Shown here: one piece after another, positions 41,405 to 50,500 of the stretch | How positions within the stretch are numbered: the first letter of the stretch is position 1 | Layout of the letters: each line of letters starts with the position of its first letter | Source of the DNA: JBHEMK01 sp046262635 | GTDB taxonomy: Bacteria > Actinomycetota > Thermoleophilia > Gaiellales > Gaiellaceae | Reading direction: 5' to 3' | Length of the DNA stretch: 60,010 nt | NCBI GenBank assembly: GCA_046262635.1 | Contig: JBHEMK010000021.1 | Coordinates: forward strand, 1 to 60,010 | Notes under the pieces: model-generated | Databases searched by the model: none | Seen by the model: the letters and a program-made list of their open reading frames with translations, nothing else | What the model was told of the DNA's origin: nothing | Made by a program: the position numbers and the translations under genes

Positions 41405-41997
41405 GCGACCTCGCGGTCCCCGAGCCGCTCCCGCAGCCTGCTGCGGCCGCGGTGCGCGTAGCACTTCGCCGTGCCGACCGGCATGCCGGCGGCCGCCGCG
41501 ATCTCGGCGAACGAGTAGCCGAGCGCGTCCTTCAGGATGACGACCTGGGCCTGGTCCGGATTGATCCCGGCCAGCTCGGCACAGAGCTCACGGCGCAGCT
41601 CGGAGATGCCCGCTTCGTGGATCGGGTCACCGTCAGCGGCGGCGCGGGCATCGTCGTCGAGCGACTCGTGGGCCCGCGCCCGCCGGCGCTCGGCGAGGTC
41701 GCGGCAGGTGTTGACCACGAGCCGGTGCAGCCAGGTGGAGAACTGCGATTCGCCGCGAAACTGCTTCAGCCGGACGCAGACCTTGGCGAACGCCTCCTGG
41801 GCGGCGTCGCACGCGTCCTCGGGGTCGCGGAGCAGGTGGCGCGTCAGCCGCTCGACCTTCGAGGCATGCCGCGCGCAGAGAGCCTCGAGCGCCCTCCGGT
41901 CACCGTCCTTCGCGCGCCTGACGAGAATCGGATCGCTCAGCTTCTCGTAGAGCAGAGGCTGCTCGATCGAGCGCTGCGAAACCCGGAGCGGAGGCAC
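41401..41997 (-). CDS. ECF-type RNA polymerase sigma factor heading the fab operon
   Basis: 198 residues. Region 2 is visible as DRRALEALCARHASKVERLTRHLL, DPEDACDAAQEAFAKVCVRL and FSTWLHRLVVNTCRDLAERRR (given as separate runs). Region 4 is DQAQVVILKDALGYSFAEIAAAAGMPVGTAKCYAHRGRSRLR with a clear helix-turn-helix (shown in part). Region 3 is absent, as in ECF sigmas. No anti-sigma gene is next to it, and its stop overlaps fabZ. The simplest reading is that it directs transcription of lipid-synthesis genes, possibly its own operon, but no duplicated promoter motif was identified. Confidence 0.92.
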   Translation of the reverse strand: MPPLRVSQRSIEQPLLYEKLSDPILVRRAKDGDRRALEALCARHASKVERLTRHLLRDPEDACDAAQEAFAKVCVRLKQFRGESQFSTWLHRLVVNTCRDLAERRRARAHESLDDDARAAADGDPIHEAGISELRRELCAELAGINPDQAQVVILKDALGYSFAEIAAAAGMPVGTAKCYAHRGRSRLRERLGDREVA

Positions 41998-42033
41998 GAT
42001 CGGCTCAGTGTAATCGGCAGAGGGCCGCCGGGC

Positions 42034-44088
42034 CTAGTCGCGGCGCCGGAGCGTCGTCGCATTGCCGGCGGCGTCCCGGGCGACGACGGTGAACGTGCGA
42101 GGACGCCGTTTGAGCCAGAAGTAGAGGGGCCCCGCCGCCTTCAGCGTCTTCCGGTAGCGCCTGCCGGCGGCGGCAAGCGTCACCGTGGCGGCCTCGGCGA
42201 CGCGGAAGCGGAGCCCGGACCACGAAAGCGGCCGGAGCACCGGCGGTCTCGTGTCGAGGACGAGCGCGAGGCTGCGGACAAGCGTGCCCACCGTCAGCTT
42301 CGCGGTGTACGCGCCGTCTGGGAGGAGCGCCCCGGCCGAGGTGCCGTCCCACTCGGCGGCGACGGGCGACCCAGCCGGATACGTCCCAGAGAGGAGCGTC
42401 GCGACGGTCGCCCCGTTCTTCTGCGTCACCTCGAGGCGTGCCGGGCCCGTGCGGCCGAGGGTGAACTCGAAGCCGACCGCGTCCTGCACGCCGTCACCGT
42501 TCGGGGAGAACGACGCAGGGGTCGCCGCGAACTTCACGACCGTTCGGTCAACCTCGATCGTGGCCGACGCCTTCGCCTGCTGACCGTCGGCGGTCCTGGC
42601 GGTCAGCACGATCGTGTAGGCGCCGTCGGGAACGGTGTCGCCCGCGCTGAAGACGAACGACTGCCTGCCGGCGGCCTTCGGCTCGCTGAAGAGCGTCGTC
42701 ACGGTCGCGCCGGCAGCATCGACGAGGGTCGCCGTGACCGTGGCCCCGGTGCCGAGCGTGTAGGCGACGGTCGAGGTGTCGTCGACGCCGTCGCCGTTCG
42801 GGGAGATCGTCGTCGGTGTCGCCGCGACGGCGGTGAGTGCGAGCGGCTGCGGCTTCGCAGCAATCGTGCCTCCGGCCGGACGCACGGTTGGGCCGGCCGC
42901 GATCGTCCACGAGTAGGTCCCCGCAGGCGCCGCTGTCGCGTCCCAGGTGTAGTCCACTGCGGAGGCCGAGCCGCTCCCGCTGGCGACGACCTCCCCGGTC
43001 AAGTCGATCACGGTGACCGTCCAGGGCAACGCGCTCGAGAGTCGGCCGGTGAAGCGCACCTGCCCGCCGATCTTGCCGGTGACCGTCGGCGCATAGAGCT
43101 TCGGTAGCCCGATTGCAGCTACATCCGCGGCGATCGAGGGGAGCTGGGCGTAGAGGGCGTCGCCGGGGCAGTCGGTGAAGTACGTGTCACGGTGGCCGGA
43201 GATCGCGCGCAGAAAGGCGGGAATGCCCGCGGGAAACTTCTGGTTGCCGCCCGAGATGAAGCTCAGCGTCGAGAGCGGATCGACGTGCGCGAGATCGAGC
43301 CGCCAGGCGAGCAGCTGCTCGACCGCGGTCTTGGCCGCGGTCGAGATCGGCGAGCCCCCGTAACTGCCGATCACCGCGATTCCGACCGAGCCGGTGTTGA
43401 ATCCGAGCGAGTGTGCGCCCACGACGTTGCGGTCGATGCCGCCGTAGCGGCCCTCGAAGATCCGGCCGTACTTGTCGACGAGGAAGTTGTAGCCGATGTC
43501 GTTCCAGCCGTTGCCCTTGACGTGGTAGACCTCGATCCCGCGTACGATCGAGGCCGACTGTGCCGCGCGGTAGTCGTTCGAGTTGGCCGTGTGATGGACG
43601 ATCGCGAATCGCAGCGTGCGCGCGTACAGCGGGGGGGCGCGGCGGATCGACTCGTCGGCCTGCCAGGAGAAGCGGGAAATGATCGCCGGGCTGCCGGCGA
43701 TCGAGAGCCGCCGCAACGGCTGCTGCACCGCCGGGCTCCAGAGAAAGTACACGCGGAGCCGGGTCACCCTGCCGCGGAGTCGGTACCGGATCCGATCGGC
43801 CGGGCCCGTCCAGTCGGGGCTGCCCTGCATGCGCCAGGGACCCGTGCGGCCCCAGTCGTCGTCGGCCGCCTGCCACGCGGTCCACCGCCCCCCGATCGTG
43901 CGCACGCGGAAGAGCGGCGTGCCCGGGCCCTGCCAGTGCAGCGCGACCATGTTGAAGCGGGGCGGAGCTAAGGCGAGCGACCGCGCACCGGCCCGGAGCG
44001 GGACGTCACGGCTCACGATCGCCACGTCGGCCGCCCGGGCGGCCGGGGCGAGGGCGAGTACGGCCAGTGTCGCGATCAAGACCCTCAT
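42034..44088 (-). CDS. Secreted N-acetylmuramoyl-L-alanine amidase (PGRP type) with Ig-like repeats
   Basis: 684 residues. A signal peptide (VLIATLAVLALAPAARA) is followed by a beta-rich region, then a PGRP/amidase_2 domain (about 155-330) with zinc ligands in FAIVHHTANS and ISGHRDTYFTDCPGD, and GWNDIGYNFLVDKYGRIFEGR typical of the fold (given in two runs). The C-terminal half has FlgD-like Ig repeats, each opening with SPNGDGVDDTS or SPNGDGVQDAV. It should cleave the amide bond between muramic acid and the stem peptide outside the cell. It diverges from nfeD, with 89 bases between the starts. Confidence 0.9.
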   Translation of the reverse strand: MRVLIATLAVLALAPAARAADVAIVSRDVPLRAGARSLALAPPRFNMVALHWQGPGTPLFRVRTIGGRWTAWQAADDDWGRTGPWRMQGSPDWTGPADRIRYRLRGRVTRLRVYFLWSPAVQQPLRRLSIAGSPAIISRFSWQADESIRRAPPLYARTLRFAIVHHTANSNDYRAAQSASIVRGIEVYHVKGNGWNDIGYNFLVDKYGRIFEGRYGGIDRNVVGAHSLGFNTGSVGIAVIGSYGGSPISTAAKTAVEQLLAWRLDLAHVDPLSTLSFISGGNQKFPAGIPAFLRAISGHRDTYFTDCPGDALYAQLPSIAADVAAIGLPKLYAPTVTGKIGGQVRFTGRLSSALPWTVTVIDLTGEVVASGSGSASAVDYTWDATAAPAGTYSWTIAAGPTVRPAGGTIAAKPQPLALTAVAATPTTISPNGDGVDDTSTVAYTLGTGATVTATLVDAAGATVTTLFSEPKAAGRQSFVFSAGDTVPDGAYTIVLTARTADGQQAKASATIEVDRTVVKFAATPASFSPNGDGVQDAVGFEFTLGRTGPARLEVTQKNGATVATLLSGTYPAGSPVAAEWDGTSAGALLPDGAYTAKLTVGTLVRSLALVLDTRPPVLRPLSWSGLRFRVAEAATVTLAAAGRRYRKTLKAAGPLYFWLKRRPRTFTVVARDAAGNATTLRRRD

Positions 44089-44161
44089 AGGTTTGCGGCC
44101 CTGCGCAGCCAGGGTCGCAAGAACTCCCCTTCGGCGGCAAGGGCCGAACCCCCTTCCCAGA

Positions 44162-44167
44162 TAGAAT
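44162..44167 (+). promoter_or_regulatory. -10-like element for nfeD, possibly leaderless
   Basis: TAGAAT matches five of six -10 positions and lies 10 bases before the GTG start of nfeD at 44178, so the transcript would begin within a few bases of the start codon. No good -35 hexamer is found at the usual distance. Confidence 0.35.
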
Positions 44168-44177
44168 CCTTACGACT

Positions 44178-45470
44178 GTGGAAAGCCGCCTGCTGCGGGG
44201 CCTCGTTCTTCTCCTCGGGATCGCTGGAGCGGCTCTTGCGCTCGCTCAGGCGGGCGGCGCCGCGACGCCGAGGGTGCTCGCGCTCCGCTTCGGCCCGGAT
44301 CTCGAGGTCAACCCGGTCACCCAGGACTACTTCACGCACGAGCTCGGTCGCGCGGCCAAGGACGGCTATGACGCGGTCGCCGTCCTCCTCGACACCCCCG
44401 GCGGGCTGTCGAGCTCCATGAAGACGATGTACCAGCACGAGCTCTCGTCGAAGATCCCCGTGATCGTCTACGTGTCGCCGGAGGGCGCGCGCGCAGCATC
44501 GGCCGGCGTCTGGATCGCACAGGCGGCCGATGTGCTGGCGATGGCGCCGACGACGAACATCGGCTCCTCGACGCCCATCGACAGCAGCGGACAGAACCTC
44601 GGCTCCGACCTCCGACGCAAGGTGATCAACGATGCGGCCGCGTCGCTGACCGCGCTCGCGCAGACCCACGGGCGCAACACGAGCTGGCCCGCCAAGGCCG
44701 TGCGCGGCGCCTCGAACCTGACCGCGGAGCAAGCGCTGAGGATCCACGCGATCGATCTGATCGCGCCGAGTCTGCCGGCGCTTCTCCGACGGCTCGACGG
44801 CTACACGACGAAGGACGCCCAGCGTCCGTTCACGCTCCACCTGGCGAGCGCGGCGATCGTGGACGCGAGCCCAGGCTTTCTGACCCGGCTGCTGAACACG
44901 CTGATCGACCCGAACATCATCTCGCTGCTCTTCCTCGCCGGGATCGTCGGGATCGGCTTCGAGATCTTCCACCCCGGAATCGTCCTGCCAGGCGCCCTCG
45001 GCGCTGTCTCCCTCCTGACCGCGCTCTTTGGCTTCTCGGTGCTCCCGATCTCGTGGGTCGGCCTCGTCCTGATCCTGCTCGGAGTCGCACTGCTCGTGAT
45101 CGACGCCCACGTCGTCAGCCACGGGGCACTCACCGTCTCCGGGCTGATCAGCCTCGGGGTCGGGATGGTGATGCTGTTCCACAACGCACCAAGCCCCTAC
45201 CACACCTCGCTGCCGCTCGTGCTGGCGCTCACCCTCGGGCTGGGCGGCTTCTGGGCGTTCGCGCTGACCAAGGCGGTGCAGGTGCGGCGGAGCCCGGTCG
45301 CCGTCTCCCAGAGCCGGGTGGTCGGACTCGAAGGCGTCGTCCGCACGCCGCGCCAGGTCTTCGTGGACGGGGAGCTGTGGCGCGCGCACCGACTCGACGG
45401 GAGCGAGCTCGTCCCGGGCGACCAAGTGCGAGTGGAGGGCGTCGAGGGCCTCGAGCTGACGGTTCGGTAG
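44178..45470 (+). CDS. nfeD: NfeD-family membrane serine protease
   Basis: 430 residues from a GTG at 44178. A signal peptide (LLRGLVLLLGIAGAALALAQ) leads into a ClpP/SppA-like protease domain: VAVLLDTPGGLSSSM, VIVYVSPEGARAASAGVWIAQAAD (two runs; catalytic Ser in ASAG) and APTTNIGSSTPID. Four to five membrane helices follow (ISLLFLAGIVGIGFEIFHPG is typical), and a C-terminal OB-fold (VVGLEGVVRTPRQVFVDGELW, in two runs). NfeD proteins act with stomatin-like proteins, encoded here 11 bases downstream, in membrane-domain or lipid-protein quality control. Confidence 0.95.
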   Translation: MESRLLRGLVLLLGIAGAALALAQAGGAATPRVLALRFGPDLEVNPVTQDYFTHELGRAAKDGYDAVAVLLDTPGGLSSSMKTMYQHELSSKIPVIVYVSPEGARAASAGVWIAQAADVLAMAPTTNIGSSTPIDSSGQNLGSDLRRKVINDAAASLTALAQTHGRNTSWPAKAVRGASNLTAEQALRIHAIDLIAPSLPALLRRLDGYTTKDAQRPFTLHLASAAIVDASPGFLTRLLNTLIDPNIISLLFLAGIVGIGFEIFHPGIVLPGALGAVSLLTALFGFSVLPISWVGLVLILLGVALLVIDAHVVSHGALTVSGLISLGVGMVMLFHNAPSPYHTSLPLVLALTLGLGGFWAFALTKAVQVRRSPVAVSQSRVVGLEGVVRTPRQVFVDGELWRAHRLDGSELVPGDQVRVEGVEGLELTVR

Positions 45471-45481
45471 GGTCCTTCCCG

Positions 45482-46255
45482 ATGACCGCCGGTCTCATCA
45501 TCCTCGCCGCCGTCGTTTTTCTGCTCGTCCTCTTCCTGATCTCCGCGATCAAGGTCGCGCGCGAGTACGAGCGCGGCATCGTCTTCCGCCTCGGCCGGCT
45601 GCTGCCGGAGCCCAAGGGCCCCGGCCTCTTCGTCCTGATCCCGATCGTCGACCGCATGGTCAAGGTCGACCTGCGGACGATCACGCTGAACATCCCGCCG
45701 CAGGAAGTGATCACGAAGGACAACGTCCCGGTGCGGGTGAACGCGGTCGCCTACTTCCGGATCGTGGCGCCGAAGGACGCGATCGTCCAGATCGAGAACT
45801 TCATGGTCGCCACCTCCCAGATCGCGCAGACGACGCTGCGCTCGGTGCTCGGCCAGCACCAGCTCGACGAGCTGCTGTCCGAGCGCGAGAAGATCAACGC
45901 GATCCTGCAGGAGATCATCGACGAGCAGACCGCGCCGTGGGGGATCAAGGTCTCGATCGTCGAGGTCAAGGACGTCGAGATCCCCACCAGCATGCAGCGT
46001 GCGATGGCCCGCCAGGCGGAAGCCGAGCGCGAGCGGCGGGCAAAGGTGATCGCGGCCGAGGGCGAGTTCCAGGCGTCCGAGCGGCTGAAGGACGCTGCAC
46101 GCGTGATCGAGGAGCACCCGATCGCGCTCCAGCTCCGCTACCTGCAGACGCTGCTCGAGATCGGTGCCACGAACTCCTCGACGATCATCTTCCCCGCCCC
46201 GATCGACCTGATCAAGACCTGGGTTGATGGCAAGCGGGAGGGCCCGCCAAGCTGA
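45482..46255 (+). CDS. Slipin (SPFH/stomatin-like) protein
   Basis: 257 residues from an ATG at 45482. One N-terminal membrane helix (LIILAAVVFLLVLFLISAI) precedes the SPFH domain (EYERGIVFRLGRLLPEPKGP, IPPQEVITKDNVPVRVNAV, QTTLRSVLGQHQLDELL). A coiled-coil follows (MQRAMARQAEAERERRAKVI), then AAEGEFQASERLKDAARV, a known slipin end block. It scaffolds membrane microdomains and is the usual partner of NfeD, encoded just upstream. Its stop overlaps the probable CTG start of galT. Confidence 0.95.
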   Translation: MTAGLIILAAVVFLLVLFLISAIKVAREYERGIVFRLGRLLPEPKGPGLFVLIPIVDRMVKVDLRTITLNIPPQEVITKDNVPVRVNAVAYFRIVAPKDAIVQIENFMVATSQIAQTTLRSVLGQHQLDELLSEREKINAILQEIIDEQTAPWGIKVSIVEVKDVEIPTSMQRAMARQAEAERERRAKVIAAEGEFQASERLKDAARVIEEHPIALQLRYLQTLLEIGATNSSTIIFPAPIDLIKTWVDGKREGPPS

Positions 46256-47133
46256 GCACCGACCTGCGCCGGGATCCCCTCTCCGGCCGCCTCGTCGCCG
46301 TCAGCGCCGCCAGGGCCCGCCGTCCGGGCGCGGCCCGCCTCGAGGTCGAGCCGCCGAGCCAGACCGAGCTCGAGTCCTGCCCGTTCTGCGAGGGGCGCGA
46401 GGACCGGACCCCGCCGGAGACCTTCGCCGTCGGCGGCGGCCGTGCACCCGACACGCCGGGCTGGCAGGTTCGCGTCGTCCCGAACCTCTACCCCGCCTTC
46501 GAGCGGCAGGAGGTGGTGATCTCCTGTCCGCGCCACGCCCGGTCGCTCGCCGAGCTCGGCGCCGCCGAGCTCGCCGCGATCGCGGCCGCCTGGCGCGGCC
46601 GGGCCGAGGCCGCGCGCGCAGACGCCTTCGCGTACCTGCACGCCTTCCTGAACGAGGGAAGGCCAGCCGGTGCGAGCCTCGCCCATTCGCACACGCAGCT
46701 CGTCTTTCTGCGCGAGGTCCCGGAAGCGGTCGGCGTCGAGCGAACCTACCGGGGAGACTGCGGCGTCTGCGAGCTCCTGGCAGACGACGACTACACCGTG
46801 GCCGAGCAAGACGGGCTCCTCTGCGTTGCGCATCCGGCTGGGCGGCTCCCCTACGAGCTCCTGGTCGCGCCGCGCGACCACGAGAGCGGCGGCTTCGCCA
46901 GCGAGCGGCTCCCGAGCGCCCTCGACCTGCTCGCCGGGGCGATCCGCCGGCTGCACGCGCTCGAGGGCCCGCTGCCTCTGAATGCCTGGCTGCACGACAA
47001 CGGACACTGGCACCTGGAGCTCGTGCCACGGCTCTCGATCCTGGCCGGCGTCGAGCTCGGCGCCGGAATCTCCGTCAACGCGCTGCCGCCCGAGACGGCG
47101 GCAGCGGCGCTCAGGGATCAGTCGGCGAGCTGA
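46252..47133 (+). CDS. galT: Galactose-1-phosphate uridylyltransferase-like protein
   Basis: 293 residues if started at the CTG at 46252. The frame opens at 46228 after a stop and contains no ATG, GTG or TTG before 46510, yet essential parts lie earlier: STDLRRDPLSGRLVAVSAAR (GalT N-terminal strand) and the zinc motif SCPFCEGRED. The CTG overlaps the slipin stop (CTGA) and has GGGAGGG nine bases upstream. Later blocks are VRVVPNLYPAFE and the active-site ASLAHSHTQLVFL (HxHxQ). It moves UMP between UDP-glucose and galactose-1-phosphate, or a related pair. An ATG/GTG-only gene finder would cut off the zinc motif. Confidence 0.87.
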   Translation: MSTDLRRDPLSGRLVAVSAARARRPGAARLEVEPPSQTELESCPFCEGREDRTPPETFAVGGGRAPDTPGWQVRVVPNLYPAFERQEVVISCPRHARSLAELGAAELAAIAAAWRGRAEAARADAFAYLHAFLNEGRPAGASLAHSHTQLVFLREVPEAVGVERTYRGDCGVCELLADDDYTVAEQDGLLCVAHPAGRLPYELLVAPRDHESGGFASERLPSALDLLAGAIRRLHALEGPLPLNAWLHDNGHWHLELVPRLSILAGVELGAGISVNALPPETAAAALRDQSAS

Positions 47134-47465
47134 GCGGGCCGGTCGGGCCAGCCGGAGGCGGCGACGAGGTCGGCGGTGTGCGACTCGCGGAAGCGGCGAG
47201 CAGCCTCGATCGCGGCGCCGAGGTTGAGACCCTTGTCCTTCGCCTGCTTGATCAGCATGACCGTCTCGAGCGCGCCGATGTCGTAGATGCGCTGCTTTTT
47301 CCCCTTCGTCGGAATCTGGGCCTTGTTCGTCCAGTAGTCGAGCTGCATCTTCGGGATCCCGGCGATCTGGCAGACCTGGCCGAGATAGAGCTCGACCTTG
47401 TCCAGATGCTCGGCCAGGTTTATCGGTTCAAGAACATTCAAATGCCCGCTGATCGCCATACACAC
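47118..47465 (-). CDS. MerR-family-like DNA-binding protein
   Basis: 115 residues. The MerR-type winged helix is visible: LGQVCQIAGIPKMQLDYWTNKAQIP (helix-turn-helix and wing, shown in two runs), RIYDIGALETVMLIKQAKDKGLNLGAAIEAAR. The dimerisation helix is short and there is no cysteine-rich effector end, so the inducer is unknown; the closest group by feel is the single-domain MerR/HTH_17 regulators. Its tail overlaps the convergent galT by 16 bases. A start at M3 instead of M1 is possible. Confidence 0.8.
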   Translation of the reverse strand: MCMAISGHLNVLEPINLAEHLDKVELYLGQVCQIAGIPKMQLDYWTNKAQIPTKGKKQRIYDIGALETVMLIKQAKDKGLNLGAAIEAARRFRESHTADLVAASGWPDRPAQLAD

Positions 47466-47538
47466 CTTTTCCTGAAGCGGATCGAACCCCTCGCCGGCAT
47501 TTTAAGCACTTGCAACGCATCTTGTGAAGAGGAACGTG

Positions 47539-47567
47539 ACAAAACCTCCGGCAGAACGGGGTTTTGT
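47539..47567 (-). terminator. Inverted repeat after gyrA, terminator-like
   Basis: ACAAAACC (47539-47546) and GGTTTTGT (47560-47567) form a perfect eight-base stem with a 13-base loop, 20 bases past the gyrA stop. The stem is AT-rich on its flanks and lacks a long T-run, so it is a weak intrinsic terminator at best. The rest of 47466-47586 holds no gene. Confidence 0.4.
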
Positions 47568-47586
47568 TGCTCAAGCTCACGCGGCG

Positions 47587-50500
47587 TTAGCCGCCGGGTG
47601 GGGGGACGAAACCGACGGCAAGCTCCTCGTCCACCTCGGGCGTCTCCGATTCGACGACCGGAGCGAGGCTGGAGACGATCTCGGCCTCGCGGAGCCGCAT
47701 CACAATCACGCCCTGAGTCGAGCGGCCCATCCTGCGGATGTCGTCGACCGGCATCTTGATCACGGTGCCGCCGGTCGAGATCAGCATCACCTGATAGCCC
47801 TCCCGCACGACCCGCGCCCCGGCGAGCTTCCCCTTCGCCTCGGTGAGCTGGACGGTCTTGACCCCGAGGCCCCCGCGACCCTTGGCCGGATACTCGTCGA
47901 TCCTGGTGCGCTTGCCGTAGCCGTTCTCGGTCACGACGAGCAGGTCGGCATCGTGCTGGGCGATCCCAATCGAGATCACCTCGTCCTCGTCGCGCAGGCG
48001 CATGCCCTGGACACCCGACGAGTCGCGTCCCATGGGACGCACGTCAGTCTCGTGGAAGCGAATCGCCTGGCCGGCTCGGGAGACCATCAGCACGTCGTCC
48101 TTGCCGGTCGAATGACGAACGCCGATCAGCTCGTCCCCCTCGCGCATCTTGATCGCGATGATTCCGTCCGCCTTCAGGTTCGTGTTGTAGGCCTCGAGCC
48201 TCGTCTTCTTGACGACGCCCCTCTTCGTCGCGAAGACGAGGAACTGCGCCTCCTTGAACTCGCGCGTCTGGATCACGGTTCGCACCTGCTCGTCCTGGCG
48301 GAAAGGCAGCAGGTTGACGATCGCCCGACCCTTGGACTGGCGCGAGCCGAGCGGCAACTCGTGGACTTTGAGCCGGTAGACCTTGCCGACGCTCGTGAAG
48401 AAGAGGATGTAGTCGTGGGTCGACGCGACGAAGAGGTGCTCGATGTAGTCCTCATCTTTGAGATCCATGCCCATCACTCCGATACCGCCGCGGCGCTGCT
48501 CCCGGTAGGCGGTCACGGGCAGCCGCTTGATGTAGCCCGAGCGCGTGATCGCGATGACCATGTCCTCCTCGGCGATCAGATCCTCGAGCTCGAGTTCGTT
48601 CTCGCCGGCGACGATCTCGGTGCGGCGGTAGTCGGTTCGACCGTAGATCTCCTTGACCTCGAGCAGCTCTTCCTTGATCAGTCCGTCGATCCGCGCCCGG
48701 TCGCCCAGGATCGCGCGCAGCTCCGCGATCTGCTCCTGCTTGTCGGCGTGCTCATCCTCGATCTCCTTGCGCGCGAGTCCGGTCAACCGCGCGAGCCGGA
48801 GGTCGAGGATCGCTTGCGCCTGCAGCTCGCTCAGCGAGAACTGCTCCATCAGCCCGGTGCGCGCCGTGTCGGTGTCCGCCGCCCCGCGGATCAGCCGGAT
48901 GACCGCGTCGAGGTTGTCGAGCGCGATCAGGTAGCCCTGGAGGATGTGCGCGCGATCCTCCGCTTTGCGCAGCTCGTACTTCGAGCGCCGGATCACGACC
49001 TCGCGCTGGTAGTCGAGGTAGTGCCTGACCATCTCGAGGAGGCTCAGCGTGCGTGGAACGCCGTCGACGAGCGCGACGGCGTTGTAGCCGAATGAGCTCT
49101 GCAGCGGGGTGTGCTTGAACAGCTTGTTCAGCGCGACCTGCGGGACCGACTCGCGCTTCAGCTCGATGTAGATGCGCATGCCGTCCTTGTCGGAGTGATC
49201 GGCAAGCGCGTCGTCGCTCATCGGGATCTCCGTCAGAACCTTGCTCTCGACGAGCTCCGCGATCTTCTCGATCACGCCGCCCTCGCCGCCCTTCTTCACC
49301 CCGTAGGGCAGCTCAGTGACGATGATCGCGTTCTTGCCGCCGCGCAGCTCCTCGATGTGCGCGCGCGCGCGCATCACGATCCGGCCCCGGCCCGACCGGT
49401 AGGCATCTCGGATCCCCGAGCGGCCGACGACGTAGCCGCCGGTGGGGAAATCGGGGCCCTTGACGTGCTTTGCGAGGCCGTCGACATCGATGTCCGGCTT
49501 CTCGATCATCGCCACGACACCGTCGATCACCTCACCGAGATTGTGCGGCGGGATGTTCGTCGCCATGCCAACCGCGATCCCGGAGGAGCCGTTGACGAGC
49601 AGGTTCGGGAAGCGGGACGGAAGCACGGTCGGCTCTCGGCGCGACTCGTCGTAGTTCGGCTTGAAGTCGACGGTGTCAGCGTCGATGTCGCGCAGCATCT
49701 CGGTGGCGAGGCGCGTGAGCCGGCACTCGGTGTTGTGGCTGACGAAGCCGTTGGTCAAAAACGAGTGGTCGGCGCTCTCAACGCGCAGGGAATACACCGG
49801 CTGCACGCCGGCATCCTCGACCGCGGCAACCACCGCGTAGTAGTAGTCGTCCGTTACGCGTGGCTCGGCGAGGTCGCGCACCTCCTCGGGCTCGATCCGT
49901 CCGAGCACCGCCGTGCCGTGCCGTTGCAAGCGCCCGCCGCGCGCAGACCCGGCAACCACGGGGATCTGAGCGGTGCTCGGGGTGCGGCCCTCGACAGGAA
50001 TCGTCGCGAGGTCGCATTCGAGCCTGCCCTGCTTCGCGCCGAGGAAGCCGACTTTTTGCGCAAACAGCCTCGCGTCCCTGAGATCCACGAGCTCAACCGC
50101 GGTCTCACCCTCCGGAGAGGGGCACAGCCGCGAGACGATCCCGCGCTCGAGTAGCAGCAGCTGCACGTCCTTCGCGAGCTGATCGCTGCGGCTGGAGTAC
50201 GACACCTGAATCGCGTCGCGCGGCAGCAACGACGAGAAGCCGCCGCCGGTGAAGAGCGACTGGAGAAAGACCCGCTTGAACGCATTGCTCCCTCGCCATA
50301 CCGCCTCCGGGACGCCGTGCGCGCGGCTGCTCTCTTCCACGAGAACGCCGAGAGCGCTCGCACGAAGCGCCGAACGGTCCCGGGCGCCGAACTCGTAGAG
50401 CGCGGTGCCGGCGATGCGGCGATTCACGACGGATCGGAGGCCGCCGACGAGCGCGTCGTAGGCACCGAGCACGAGCTCGAAATAGTCGCGATCGACACTG

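Noticed and set aside
39516..41540. A 674-codon plus-strand frame across fabD, fabH and fabZ
   Set aside because: Shadow of three well-conserved minus-strand genes; composition is Arg/Pro-rich and has no family pattern.
49778..50363. Minus-strand out-of-frame ORFs inside the intein that might be a free-standing endonuclease
   Set aside because: They are in other frames and Arg/Ser-rich; the endonuclease-like motifs belong to the GyrA frame.
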